Of a stretch of DNA of 11,496 nt, positions 1 to 6,470 are shown one piece after another; the first letter of the stretch is position 1; the number at the start of each line of letters is the position of its first letter. The translations under genes and the position numbers were made by a program. The stretch comes from an uncultured Clostridia bacterium (GTDB lineage Bacteria; Bacillota_A; Clostridia; Oscillospirales; Acutalibacteraceae). The stretch spans positions 1 through 11,496 of the forward strand of contig CALWIE010000040.1 in assembly GCA_944380625.1 (NCBI GenBank), written 5' to 3'. The notes under the pieces were generated by a model that was given only the letters and a program-made list of their open reading frames with translations, searched no databases and was not told where the DNA came from.

Positions 1-33
1 GGGAACCTGGAAATCGTAGGGGTCTACCGCTAA
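1..33 (+). CDS. 3' end of an unidentified rightward gene (partial)
   Basis: Frame 1 is open from the first base to a TAA at 31-33 and reads GNLEIVGVYR-stop. A good rho-independent terminator starts 23 bases later on the same strand, which is what one expects after the end of a gene. Ten residues are too few to identify a family. The only support is the open frame and the terminator, so this could also be chance. Confidence 0.4.
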   Translation, partial: GNLEIVGVYR

Positions 34-55
34 ACGGGAACCGCATAACGAAACT

Positions 56-87
56 GGGCGGCCGCGAAAGCGGCAGCCCTGTTTTTT
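56..87 (+). terminator. Intrinsic terminator of the gene entering from the left
   Basis: A 10-bp stem (56-65 with 70-79, one G/A mismatch at 60/75) is closed by a GAAA tetraloop and followed by six T at 82-87. This is a textbook rho-independent terminator for rightward transcription. Read leftward, the stem is followed only by a weak GTTTCGTT tail, so any help in ending the leftward SLH gene would be modest. Confidence 0.8.
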
Positions 88-94
88 GCTGTCT

Positions 95-113
95 TCCCGT
101 GTCGGGCACGGGA
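95..113. repeat. 7-bp perfect inverted repeat between converging genes
   Basis: TCCCGTG (95-101) and CACGGGA (107-113) form a perfect hairpin with a 5-base loop in the gap downstream of both converging genes. No T-run follows on either strand, so it is not a canonical terminator. It may stabilise a 3' end. The role is unknown. Confidence 0.35.
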
Positions 114-193
114 TGTTCCATGATTTCGGCTTTCGGCCCCGCCGCGGCCCTGGCATATGTCTCCCAGCGGCCCTCCCTCCGAGAAGCCGCCCC

Positions 194-1843
194 TTACCGG
201 ACGAAGCAGAGCATGTTGTTGAGCTTGCGCCCCTGGGGGCCATACAGCCATTGGCCGTCCACATACAGGTTGGTGGAGCCGCCCCCGTCCAGGTTCACCG
301 CGTCCTGGCAGCCCATGGCCTCCAGGATGTAAGAGAGTTCCCGCAGGCTGCCGGTGGCGTTGAGGAGCATCAGTTCCCCACTGGGGAGAATCCCCGCGCA
401 CACCCGGGCGGTCACGCCGGTGACCACGCCGCCTGAAAAGCCCTCCTGGGCATAGGTGGCGCTGTTTCCATACACCTGGCCGTTTTTCACAAGCCTTGGC
501 CCCGCCCCCAGGGAGAGCACCGGGTCATAGCCCAGCTCCCCGCCGGACTCCGAAACGAACTTGCTGTCCAGGGAGATGGTCATGCCCACCCGGGCGCTGT
601 CGAAGAAATTCCCCTCGTTTTCCCGGCGGGCGTGCTGGCAGAGCACATATCCCTCCTGAGGGATGTCCACGTTGGCGGCGTTGTGGTACACGGCGGTTAT
701 GGTCCCGGCGGCGTCCACCACCAGGGCGTCCCGGGCGAAAAAATTCAGGCGGGTGCCCCAGTCCCGGGTCATAATCAGCCGGGTGGCGTCGGAGGCGCTG
801 GTGGGCCAGTGGTTCACGCTGGCCTTTTGCAGGGTGGACACCACCCCGGAGCCGTCCGAGAGGGCCACGTCCACATAGGTGGTGAAGCTCTCCACAAAGA
901 ACTCCCCCGAGGGGGCCATCACCAGGGCGGCCTTGTGGGGGGCGCGCTCGTTGTCAATGGTGAGGATCCTGCCCTCGCTTATCAAGGTGCCCACAGGGGT
1001 GTAGTCGTCCATGTTGAAGAAGGCCCCGTTGACCGCAATGGCGGCGCCGGTGCGGCTCACCAGGGAGGAGGCGCCCTCCCCGCCGTCCACCATGTCCTGG
1101 CCCAGGGCGATGCAGGCCTCAAAGTCGTGGGGCGAGAAGATCACTGCCCGCACCGGCGTGTTGTTCACCCGCTTTTGCACAATGGTGTAGTCCTCTGTCT
1201 CGCAGTTTTCCAAAAACCGGTAGCAGATCACGGCGGCCTCGGCCCTGGTGGCCGTGCTGCCGGGGCGGAAACGCCCGTCGGGATCCCCGGTCATCACCTC
1301 GGACTGCTGGCAGAGCCGGACGCTCTCCCGGGCCCAGGAGGCGATGCTCCCCTGGTCCGCGAAGCTGGCCGGCTCCTGGTACTGGGGGAATTTCCTGCCC
1401 GTGCTGTCCGCGAAGTTTTTCACCATCACTGCGGCCTCTTGGCGGGAGAGGGCCCGGCCCGGCCGGAAGGTGCCGTCCTCATAGCCGCTCACCACCCCGG
1501 TCTCCGCCGCCCAGTTCACGTAGAGGTTGGCCCAGTGGGAGGTTCCCACGTCCCGGAAGTTCCCCCGAAAGGCGTATTGGTCCAGCTCCCCCTCAGACAG
1601 GGCCGAACGGGCCAGCATGGTCACAAAGGCGCCCCGGGTCAGGGTGGCCCCGGGGGAGTAGTAGTCCCCGCCGGTGCCGGTGAGGATCCCGTCGTCCGCC
1701 AGCCGGAGGACGGCCTGCCTGTACCAGGCCCCCACGGGCACGTCCCGGAAGTAAGCCGCCTGGGCCCCCAGGGGCAGGCAGGCCCACAGCACCGCGGCCC
1801 AAAGGAGCAAAACCACGCCGCGAAAGATCCGTTTCTTATTCAT
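194..1843 (-). CDS. Secreted SLH-repeat protein with phosphodiester glycosidase (NAGPA-like) domain
   Basis: 549-residue exported protein. Residues 1-29 form a signal peptide: basic MNKKR, a hydrophobic core, and a likely cleavage after AQA at 27-29. Three SLH repeats follow (about 31-72, 96-141, 161-205), each with the FRDV/FADQ and FRPG/YSPG plus TR or SR signatures. SLH repeats usually anchor proteins to pyruvylated secondary wall polymers. Residues from about 220 match the phosphodiester glycosidase family related to N-acetylglucosamine-1-phosphodiester alpha-N-acetylglucosaminidase. Visible motifs are NGAFFN at 272-277, GAGPRLV at 446-452, and VNLDGGGSTN at 516-525. The likely job is cleavage or editing of a wall or capsular glycan-phosphate linkage at the cell surface; the true substrate is unknown. 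The start at 1843 has a GAGGAGGGG ribosome site (1848-1856) and places the signal peptide at the N terminus. A longer open frame to 1936 lacks both. A lipobox reading (LWAC, 19-22) is possible but poor. Confidence 0.9.
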   Translation of the reverse strand: MNKKRIFRGVVLLLWAAVLWACLPLGAQAAYFRDVPVGAWYRQAVLRLADDGILTGTGGDYYSPGATLTRGAFVTMLARSALSEGELDQYAFRGNFRDVGTSHWANLYVNWAAETGVVSGYEDGTFRPGRALSRQEAAVMVKNFADSTGRKFPQYQEPASFADQGSIASWARESVRLCQQSEVMTGDPDGRFRPGSTATRAEAAVICYRFLENCETEDYTIVQKRVNNTPVRAVIFSPHDFEACIALGQDMVDGGEGASSLVSRTGAAIAVNGAFFNMDDYTPVGTLISEGRILTIDNERAPHKAALVMAPSGEFFVESFTTYVDVALSDGSGVVSTLQKASVNHWPTSASDATRLIMTRDWGTRLNFFARDALVVDAAGTITAVYHNAANVDIPQEGYVLCQHARRENEGNFFDSARVGMTISLDSKFVSESGGELGYDPVLSLGAGPRLVKNGQVYGNSATYAQEGFSGGVVTGVTARVCAGILPSGELMLLNATGSLRELSYILEAMGCQDAVNLDGGGSTNLYVDGQWLYGPQGRKLNNMLCFVR

Positions 1844-1874
1844 ACTACCCCTCCTCACGGATATTCTTGTCCTA

Positions 1875-1903
1875 AATGTAGCACATTTCGCCAAAAATGT
1901 CCA
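1875..1903 (-). promoter_or_regulatory. Putative promoter of the SLH/phosphodiester glycosidase gene
   Basis: On the minus strand TGGACA (1898-1903) lies 17 bases from TACATT (1875-1880), 5/6 and 4/6 matches to the -35 and -10 consensus. The predicted transcript would start near 1868 and have a leader of about 25 bases ending in the strong ribosome site at 1848-1856. Confidence 0.45.
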
Positions 1904-1930
1904 CACCTTGCTCGGCCCGCGTTTTTTAAA

Positions 1931-1959
1931 TTGCAATTTGCCGCCGCTTCCTGTAATAT
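1931..1959 (+). promoter_or_regulatory. Putative promoter of the zinc-ribbon membrane protein gene
   Basis: TTGCAA (1931-1936) is followed by TGTAATAT. Either TGTAAT (1952-1957, 15-base spacer) or TAATAT (1954-1959, 17-base spacer) could serve as the -10. It lies about 50 bases before the start codon in the divergent gap. Neither box is perfect. Confidence 0.4.
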
Positions 1960-2007
1960 AGTTCCTGGAAAAGGGATTTCAAATTTTATCGATCTGGAGG
2001 GTATTCT

Positions 2008-2922
2008 ATGATTTGTCCGAAATGCGGAAGGACAGTTCCCGACGGCGTGCCCTGCTCCTGCGGGGCGCCGCTGCTCTCTTCCAATCCTGCGGTAAACCTC
2101 ATCAAGACCCTGGGGTCTTCCCCCAAGTTCCTGACGGCGGCCATCCTCTACTCCGCCAGCGTGGTGCTGGCCATCTTCGCCTCCCTCGGCGGCGGGGACA
2201 TGATCGCCACCATGTACTACTACGTGGCCAACTACGGCCTGGACCCCGAAGTCTTCCACCCCCTGCTGGGCGCCCTGGAGGGCGGCGCCGCCCTCTGGAT
2301 GGTGTTGGGTTTCCTCCCCACCATCCTCGTCGCCCTGGGTATGTGGATGTTCTTTGGCACCTGCCGCAGCCGGGCCTCCGGCAACATCTCCACCGCCGGG
2401 CTCACCATCATCAAGGTGATCTCCATCATCCAGCTGGTGCTGATGGCCATCTGCTGCCTGGTCCTGCTGGCCCTGGTGGTGTTCCTCATGTCCAACGTGG
2501 CCGTGCTGGGCGCTGAGCTCGCCGGCAACGGCTACATCGAGCCCTCCGCCGCCACGGTGATCGCGGGCGTGGCCGTGGGCGTTATGGTGCTGGCCCTCAT
2601 CTTTGTCATCCTGACCCTGGCCATGGAGATCTGCACCATCCGGGTCATCAACCGGGTGAAGCTCTCCGCCGTCCACGGGCTTGCGGACAACCGGGTCTCC
2701 CGGCTCCTCGGGGTGCTTCTGATGATCCTGGGCGTGCTGGGCGTCCTCGGCGGGGTGATCGGCCTGTTTGGCAACCCCCTGCAGGGCCTGGGCTCCCTGT
2801 GCGGCAGCGTCACCTGCATCCTCATCTCCCTGTTGCTGGGGGAGTACCGCCGGAAGGCGACTGTGCTCCTCTACCCCCCGGTAGAGCCCGTTTACCCCGG
2901 GCAGGGTCCCAGCGAGGGCTGA
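2008..2922 (+). CDS. Zinc-ribbon multi-pass membrane protein of unknown function
   Basis: 304 residues. The N terminus is a compact zinc ribbon with Cys at 3, 6, 16 and 18 (C-x2-C, C-x-C), a common cap on clostridial membrane proteins. Hydrophobic segments follow at about 41-62, 94-117, 133-168, 182-211, 233-255 and 259-277, giving roughly five to seven membrane passes. The C terminus is short, proline-rich and polar (290-304). No catalytic motif or transporter signature is visible, and I do not recognise a characterised family. The ATG at 2008 follows GGAGG (1996-2000) at 7 bases. The gene is transcribed alone, between a divergent SLH gene and the bidirectional terminator at 2939-2975. Membrane location is well supported; function is not. 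Confidence 0.85.
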   Translation: MICPKCGRTVPDGVPCSCGAPLLSSNPAVNLIKTLGSSPKFLTAAILYSASVVLAIFASLGGGDMIATMYYYVANYGLDPEVFHPLLGALEGGAALWMVLGFLPTILVALGMWMFFGTCRSRASGNISTAGLTIIKVISIIQLVLMAICCLVLLALVVFLMSNVAVLGAELAGNGYIEPSAATVIAGVAVGVMVLALIFVILTLAMEICTIRVINRVKLSAVHGLADNRVSRLLGVLLMILGVLGVLGGVIGLFGNPLQGLGSLCGSVTCILISLLLGEYRRKATVLLYPPVEPVYPGQGPSEG

Positions 2923-2938
2923 ACATAAGAGAGAAGCA

Positions 2939-2975
2939 AAAGAAAACCCCCGGCTTCACGCCGGGGGTTTTCTTT
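2939..2975. terminator. Bidirectional intrinsic terminator between converging genes
   Basis: A perfect 16-bp stem (2939-2954 with 2960-2975) has a 5-base TTCAC loop. The GC-rich core CCCCCGGC is flanked by an A-rich left arm and a T-rich right arm, so each strand ends in a U-rich tail. It sits 17 bases after the zinc-ribbon gene and 26 bases past the serA stop, and serves both. Confidence 0.92.
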
Positions 2976-3000
2976 AGGAGCTTTGCGGGTGTTTTTCCGT

Positions 3001-4167
3001 TTACTGGATCACCCGGGCCTTGATGATGGGCTCCCTGTTGCGCAGGGAATCCACGGCCTCGGGGGTCAGGTTTCCGGACACGTCTAAGATGGTGTAGGCG
3101 TACTCCCCCCGGGACTTGCTCTGCATGTTCTCAATGTTGATGCCCGCCTCGCCGCAGGCGGCCGCCAGGGCTGCGATGGTGTTGGGCACGTTCCGGTGGG
3201 TCAGGCAGATCCGCTGGGTGCCGGGTTCCCGGGCCATGGACACAGAGGGCAGGTTCACCGAGTTCAAAATGTTCCCGTTCTCCAGGTAGTCCTTCAGCTG
3301 GTCCACCGCCATGCGGGCGCAGTTGTCCTCGCTCTCCGGGGTGGAGGCGCCCAGGTGGGGGATGGCCACCACGTTTTCCGCCCCCAGCATCTCGTCGGCG
3401 GGGAAGTCGGTGGCGTAGGCGGCCACTTTGCCCGCCTCCAGGGCGGCCAGCAGGGCGGCGGTGTCCACCAGGCCGCCCCGGGCGAAGTTCAAAATCCGGA
3501 TCCCCTCCTTCATCTTGGCCAGGGTCTCGGCGTTTATCATATTCTTCGTCTCCGGGGTCTGGGGCAGGTGCAGGGTGATGTAGTCGCACCGGGCGTAGAT
3601 CTCCTCCAGGGAGAGGGAGCGGTGCACGGCGCTGGACAGGTGCCAGGCGGAATCCACCGACAGGAAGGGGTCGTAGCCGTAGACTTCCATGCCCAGCTGC
3701 ACGGCGGCGTTCGCCACCAGGATGCCAATGGCCCCCAGGCCCACAACCCCCAGGGCCTTGCCCTGGATCTCCGGCCCGGCGAACTGGCCCTTGCCCTTTT
3801 CCACCAGCTTTTCCACCTGGTCCCCCTGGCCCTTGAGGGTCTTGACCCAGTCCATGGCGGGGACGACCTTCCGGGAGGTCAAGAACAGGGAGCACAGCAC
3901 CAGCTCCTTGACGGCGTTGGCGTTGGCGCCGGGGGTGTTGAACACCACAATGCCCTTCTCCGAGCACTTGTCCAGGGGGATGTTGTTCACACCGGCTCCG
4001 GCCCGGGCGATGGCCAGCAGGTTCTCCGGCAGCTCCATGTCGTGCATGGAGGCGGAGCGCACCAGGATGCCGTCGGGGTTTTCTATCTCCGGGGAGAAGG
4101 TGTAGGCCTCCCCCAGGCGCTTTGTGCCCACGGGGCTGATCTTGTTCAGGCAAAGAATCTTATACAT
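3001..4167 (-). CDS. serA: D-3-phosphoglycerate dehydrogenase, short form with C-terminal ACT domain
   Basis: 388 residues. It catalyses NAD-dependent oxidation of 3-phosphoglycerate to 3-phosphohydroxypyruvate, the first step of serine synthesis. The D-2-hydroxyacid dehydrogenase fold is clear. The NAD-binding loop is GLGAIG at 143-148 with the cofactor-discriminating Asp in GYDP (166). Catalytic Arg 230 lies in NFARGG, a Glu near 259, and the catalytic His 271 in PHLGAST. Residues about 318-388 form an ACT domain, typically the serine-feedback site, with the RNVPNTIA motif. The length fits the short SerA type of Clostridia, without the extra intervening domain of long forms. ATG 4167 has AAGGAAGGG (4173-4181) as its ribosome site. 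It lies 16 bases downstream of serC and is almost certainly co-transcribed with it. A phosphoserine phosphatase (serB) is not in the window. Confidence 0.95.
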   Translation of the reverse strand: MYKILCLNKISPVGTKRLGEAYTFSPEIENPDGILVRSASMHDMELPENLLAIARAGAGVNNIPLDKCSEKGIVVFNTPGANANAVKELVLCSLFLTSRKVVPAMDWVKTLKGQGDQVEKLVEKGKGQFAGPEIQGKALGVVGLGAIGILVANAAVQLGMEVYGYDPFLSVDSAWHLSSAVHRSLSLEEIYARCDYITLHLPQTPETKNMINAETLAKMKEGIRILNFARGGLVDTAALLAALEAGKVAAYATDFPADEMLGAENVVAIPHLGASTPESEDNCARMAVDQLKDYLENGNILNSVNLPSVSMAREPGTQRICLTHRNVPNTIAALAAACGEAGINIENMQSKSRGEYAYTILDVSGNLTPEAVDSLRNREPIIKARVIQ

Positions 4168-4183
4168 GCAAACCCTTCCTTTC

Positions 4184-5269
4184 TCACTTGTTCGCCTGCT
4201 CGAACCGCTTCATAAACTCCACCAGCTCCCGGACGCCCTCTTCCGGCATGGCGTTGTAGATGGAGGCCCGCATGCCGCCCACGCTCCGGTGGCCCTTCAG
4301 GTTCACAAACCCGGCGGCCTCGGCCTCTTTGCAGAACTTGGCGTCCAAGTCCTTGTCGCCGGTGACGAAGGTCACGTTCATGATGGAGCGGCTGCCCTTG
4401 TCCGCGCAGCCCTGAAACAGGGAGGAGCCGTCCAGGAAATCGTAGAGGAGCTTCGCCTTGCGGACGTTTCTCTCCTCCATCTTCTCTAGGCCTCCTATAT
4501 CGTTTTTAATCCACTCCAGCACCAGCTTGGAGATGTAGATGGGCCAGCAGGGGGGCGTGTTGTACATGGAGTCGTTCTCCGCCATGGTCTTATAGTTGAA
4601 CATGGTGGGGGTGCCCTCCATGGGCTCGCCCAGCAAGTCCTCCCGCACGATGACAATGGTCAGGCCCGCGGGGGCCACGTTCTTCTGGGCCCCGGCGTAC
4701 AGCAGGCCGAACTTGCTCACGTCGATGGGTTTTGACAAAATGCAGGAGGAAATATCCGCCACCAGGGGCACGCTGCCGGTGTCGGGCAGAGTGTTCCACA
4801 CGGTGCCGTAAATGGTGTTGTTCAGGCAGATGTGGAAGTAGTCCGCGTCGGGGCGGAACTCCTTGGGGTCCAGGGCGGGGATGTGGGAGAAGTTGTCGTC
4901 CTTGGAAGAGGCCACCGCCTTGCAGTCCCCATAGCGGGAGGCCTCCTTGTAGGCCTTGGTGGAGAACTGGCCGGAGAGCACATAGTCCGCCTTGCCGCTT
5001 TTCACCATCAGGTTCATGGGCACCGCCGCAAACTGGGAGGAAGCGCCCCCCTGCAAAAACAGGACCTTGTAGTTCTCCGGGATGCCCATCACCTCCCGCC
5101 ACAGGGCCTGGGCTTCTTCATAGATGCCCATAAAGACCTTGGAGCGGTGGGACATCTCCATCACAGACTGGCCGCTGCCCTGGTAGTCCATCATTTCGGC
5201 GGCAGCCTTTTGCAGGACGGGGTCGGGCAGCATCGAGGGCCCGGCGGAAAAATTGTACACGCGAGACAT
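4184..5269 (-). CDS. serC: Phosphoserine aminotransferase
   Basis: 361 residues, the usual length. This PLP enzyme transaminates 3-phosphohydroxypyruvate with glutamate to give O-phosphoserine and 2-oxoglutarate, the second step of serine synthesis. Signatures are NFSAGPSMLP at 6-15, the HRSK phosphate-binding segment at 41-44, Lys 196 in GAQKNVAPAG as the Schiff-base lysine, and RSVGGMRASIYNAM at 328-341 near the C terminus. ATG 5269 is fixed by a strong AGGAGGT ribosome site (5276-5282) at 6 bases and by homology starting at MSRVYNFSAGP. The frame is open back to 5581, but that extension has no ribosome site and runs through the promoter. It is first in the leftward serC-serA operon, driven by the promoter at 5330-5358. 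Confidence 0.96.
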   Translation of the reverse strand: MSRVYNFSAGPSMLPDPVLQKAAAEMMDYQGSGQSVMEMSHRSKVFMGIYEEAQALWREVMGIPENYKVLFLQGGASSQFAAVPMNLMVKSGKADYVLSGQFSTKAYKEASRYGDCKAVASSKDDNFSHIPALDPKEFRPDADYFHICLNNTIYGTVWNTLPDTGSVPLVADISSCILSKPIDVSKFGLLYAGAQKNVAPAGLTIVIVREDLLGEPMEGTPTMFNYKTMAENDSMYNTPPCWPIYISKLVLEWIKNDIGGLEKMEERNVRKAKLLYDFLDGSSLFQGCADKGSRSIMNVTFVTGDKDLDAKFCKEAEAAGFVNLKGHRSVGGMRASIYNAMPEEGVRELVEFMKRFEQANK

Positions 5270-5288
5270 GGGAAGACCTCCTCTTCTT

Positions 5289-5301
5289 GTAAATGGTTTA
5301 C
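5289..5301. repeat. Short palindrome in the serC leader
   Basis: GTAAA-TGG-TTTAC is a 5-bp perfect inverted repeat with a 3-base centre. It lies between the predicted serC transcription start (about 5323) and the ribosome site. It could be an operator but is short enough to be chance. Confidence 0.2.
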
Positions 5302-5329
5302 CCGTATAAATTGATAAAGCATTTAAGCT

Positions 5330-5358
5330 ATTATACGGTTTCACAACGGCAATTGCAA
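5330..5358 (-). promoter_or_regulatory. Promoter of the serC-serA operon
   Basis: On the minus strand TTGCAA (5353-5358) and a perfect TATAAT (5330-5335) are separated by exactly 17 bases. Transcription should start near 5323, giving a leader of about 54 bases. No T-box or other riboswitch is evident in so short a leader. Confidence 0.75.
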
Positions 5359-5360
5359 GG

Positions 5361-5395
5361 AAAAAAACCACTTTTCCCCAAAAAAGGGGAAAGTG
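5361..5395 (-). terminator. Terminator-like hairpin just upstream of the serC promoter
   Basis: Read leftward, a stem pairs CACTTTCCCC with GGGGAAAAGTG (5386-5395 with 5369-5379, one bulged base) around a six-T loop and is followed by seven T (5367-5361). This has the form of a rho-independent terminator ending immediately before the serC -35 box. No leftward gene precedes it, so it may stop antisense transcription from the divergent region or insulate the promoter. Confidence 0.5.
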
Positions 5396-5424
5396 ACTGC
5401 AGGGGGGCGACATAGAAATAGAAT

Positions 5425-5459
5425 TGTCCTTGTATAAAAGACAGTGTCCTTCTAAAAGG
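5425..5459 (+). repeat. Imperfect tandem repeat in the divergent intergenic region
   Basis: TGTCCTTGTATAAAAG (5425-5440) is followed by TGTCCTTCTAAAAGG (5445-5459), a 20-base-spaced imperfect direct repeat. Two sites on one face of the helix could bind a regulator. No known motif is recognised. Confidence 0.25.
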
Positions 5460-5473
5460 GAAAAGCCTTTCCC
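5458..5473. repeat. Perfect 6-bp inverted repeat upstream of the sensor-module promoter
   Basis: GGGAAA (5458-5463) and TTTCCC (5468-5473) flank AGCC. It lies about 50 bases upstream of the -35 box at 5521. It could be an operator or an incidental hairpin. Confidence 0.25.
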
Positions 5474-5520
5474 AACCCCCGGGCATCTCCGGAATTTTAA
5501 GGGAATTTCACTGAAAATAT

Positions 5521-5549
5521 TTGTCACAGGGAGAGCATTATGGTATAAT
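5521..5549 (+). promoter_or_regulatory. Strong promoter of the DRTGG/RsbW-like/hydrogenase-like module
   Basis: TTGTCA (5521-5526, 5/6) lies 17 bases from a perfect TATAAT (5544-5549), preceded by an extended -10 TG at 5541-5542. Transcription should start near 5556, leaving a leader of about 88 bases before the ATG at 5644. Confidence 0.75.
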
Positions 5550-5591
5550 GGCCTTGCGCTCAATGCGGAGACCGAGAACACCGCGCCTGTT

Positions 5592-5614
5592 GCCTCATCC
5601 TGCGCGGGTGAGGC
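5592..5614 (+). other. Leader hairpin before the first module gene
   Basis: GCCTCATCC (5592-5600) pairs with GGGTGAGGC (5606-5614), nine pairs including one G-U, around the loop TGCGC. It ends 16 bases before the AGGAGG ribosome site. No T-run follows, so it is not a terminator. It may protect the mRNA 5' end or affect translation. Confidence 0.4.
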
Positions 5615-5643
5615 CCATTCCGAAACGCACAGGAGGAAAATTT

Positions 5644-5994
5644 ATGAAGGTTAAAGACATTGTGGACATCCTAAAGTGTCAGGTGCTCAATGAAGGCAAC
5701 ATGGAGGAAGAGGTAAAAACCGCCTGCGGCAGCGATATGATGAGCGATGTGCTGGCCTTTGTCAAGGACCAGTCCGTGCTGCTCACGGGCCTGATGAACC
5801 CCCAGGTGGTGCGCACGGCGGAGATGATGGACATGCACTGCATCGTGTTTGTCCGGGGCAAGAACATCGACCCCAACGTGGTGGCCCTGGCCCGGATGAA
5901 GGACATCACGGTGCTGGCGTCCCCCTATCGGATGTTTACGGCCTGCGGGCTGCTTTATTCCAACGGGTTGCGGGGAGGCTGTGAAATCAAATGA
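5644..5994 (+). CDS. DRTGG-domain protein, first copy
   Basis: 116 residues, almost entirely one DRTGG-type domain, a small alpha/beta fold also found as a regulatory part of phosphotransacetylase and CBS-domain proteins. Its biochemical activity is not established. Recognisable core segments are GSDMMSDVLAF near the start, LTGLMNPQVVRTAEMMD in the middle, and CIVFVRGK with DITVLASPYRMF toward the end. These align with the second DRTGG protein at 7796-8128. No membrane segment or signal peptide is present. ATG 5644 follows AGGAGG (5631-5636) at 7 bases; the upstream in-frame extension to 5521 runs through the promoter and is rejected. The stop overlaps the next start by four bases (ATGA, 5991-5994), implying translational coupling to the RsbW-like ATPase. 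First gene of the putative sensory module. Confidence 0.88.
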   Translation: MKVKDIVDILKCQVLNEGNMEEEVKTACGSDMMSDVLAFVKDQSVLLTGLMNPQVVRTAEMMDMHCIVFVRGKNIDPNVVALARMKDITVLASPYRMFTACGLLYSNGLRGGCEIK

Positions 5995-6431
5995 GCATGC
6001 TGCATTTGACATACCAGGTCCCCGGGGACGACTTCACCCGGGCGGGGGAGGCCTCTGGGGACGTAAAGCACAAGCTGAAAAAGCTGGGCTACGAGCCGGA
6101 CGCGGTGCGCCGGGTCTCCATCGCCATGTACGAGGGGGAGATCAACATGGTCATCCACGCCGGGGGCGGGGAGGCCGTGGTGGACATCGACCCGGACCGG
6201 GTGGACATCCTTTTGCAGGACCACGGCCCGGGCATCGCCGACGTGAGCCAGGCCATGCAGGCCGGCTGGTCCACCGCCCCGGACAACGTGCGGGCCCTGG
6301 GCTTTGGGGCCGGCATGGGCCTGCCCAATATGAAGAAATACACCGACGAAATGGAGATCGACTCCGTCGTGGGAGAGGGCACCTCGGTGCGCATGACGGT
6401 GTTTCCCGGTAGAAAAGAGGAAGAGAGATAG
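5991..6431 (+). CDS. RsbW-like GHKL ATPase (anti-sigma factor/serine kinase type)
   Basis: 146 residues forming a single HATPase_c domain of the RsbW/SpoIIAB class. The N box is YEGEINMVIHAGGG with Asn 52, the G1 box is DHGPG at 77-81, and the G2 glycine loop is GFGAGMG at 104-110, followed by LPNMKKYTDE. It has no dimerisation/phosphoacceptor histidine domain, so it is not a classical sensor kinase. Relatives bind ATP and either phosphorylate a STAS-type antagonist or sequester a sigma factor. No STAS protein or sigma factor is visible in the window, so its partner is unknown; the DRTGG proteins and the hydrogenase-like protein are the obvious candidates by context. It starts inside the stop of the first DRTGG gene. 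A 39-base gap with a fresh ribosome site follows before the hydrogenase-like gene. Confidence 0.88.
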   Translation: MSMLHLTYQVPGDDFTRAGEASGDVKHKLKKLGYEPDAVRRVSIAMYEGEINMVIHAGGGEAVVDIDPDRVDILLQDHGPGIADVSQAMQAGWSTAPDNVRALGFGAGMGLPNMKKYTDEMEIDSVVGEGTSVRMTVFPGRKEEER

Positions 6432-6470
6432 TGCGCCCCCTTTCCCGCACTGTCCAGGGAGGTAAGGGAA

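Noticed and set aside
1844..1936. 31-codon N-terminal extension of the SLH protein
   Set aside because: It would bury the signal peptide, has no ribosome site, and overlaps the putative promoter.
632..2011. 459-codon rightward open frame
   Set aside because: It lies antisense to the SLH/phosphodiester glycosidase gene. Its glycine-, histidine- and valine-rich translation is typical of the complement of GC-rich coding DNA, and it has no recognisable domain.
3196..4215. 339-codon rightward open frame
   Set aside because: Antisense shadow of serA with a biased, repetitive translation and no ribosome site.
5270..5581. 104-codon N-terminal extension of SerC
   Set aside because: SerC homology begins at MSRVYNF, with a strong ribosome site at 5276-5282; the extension covers the promoter and a terminator-like hairpin.
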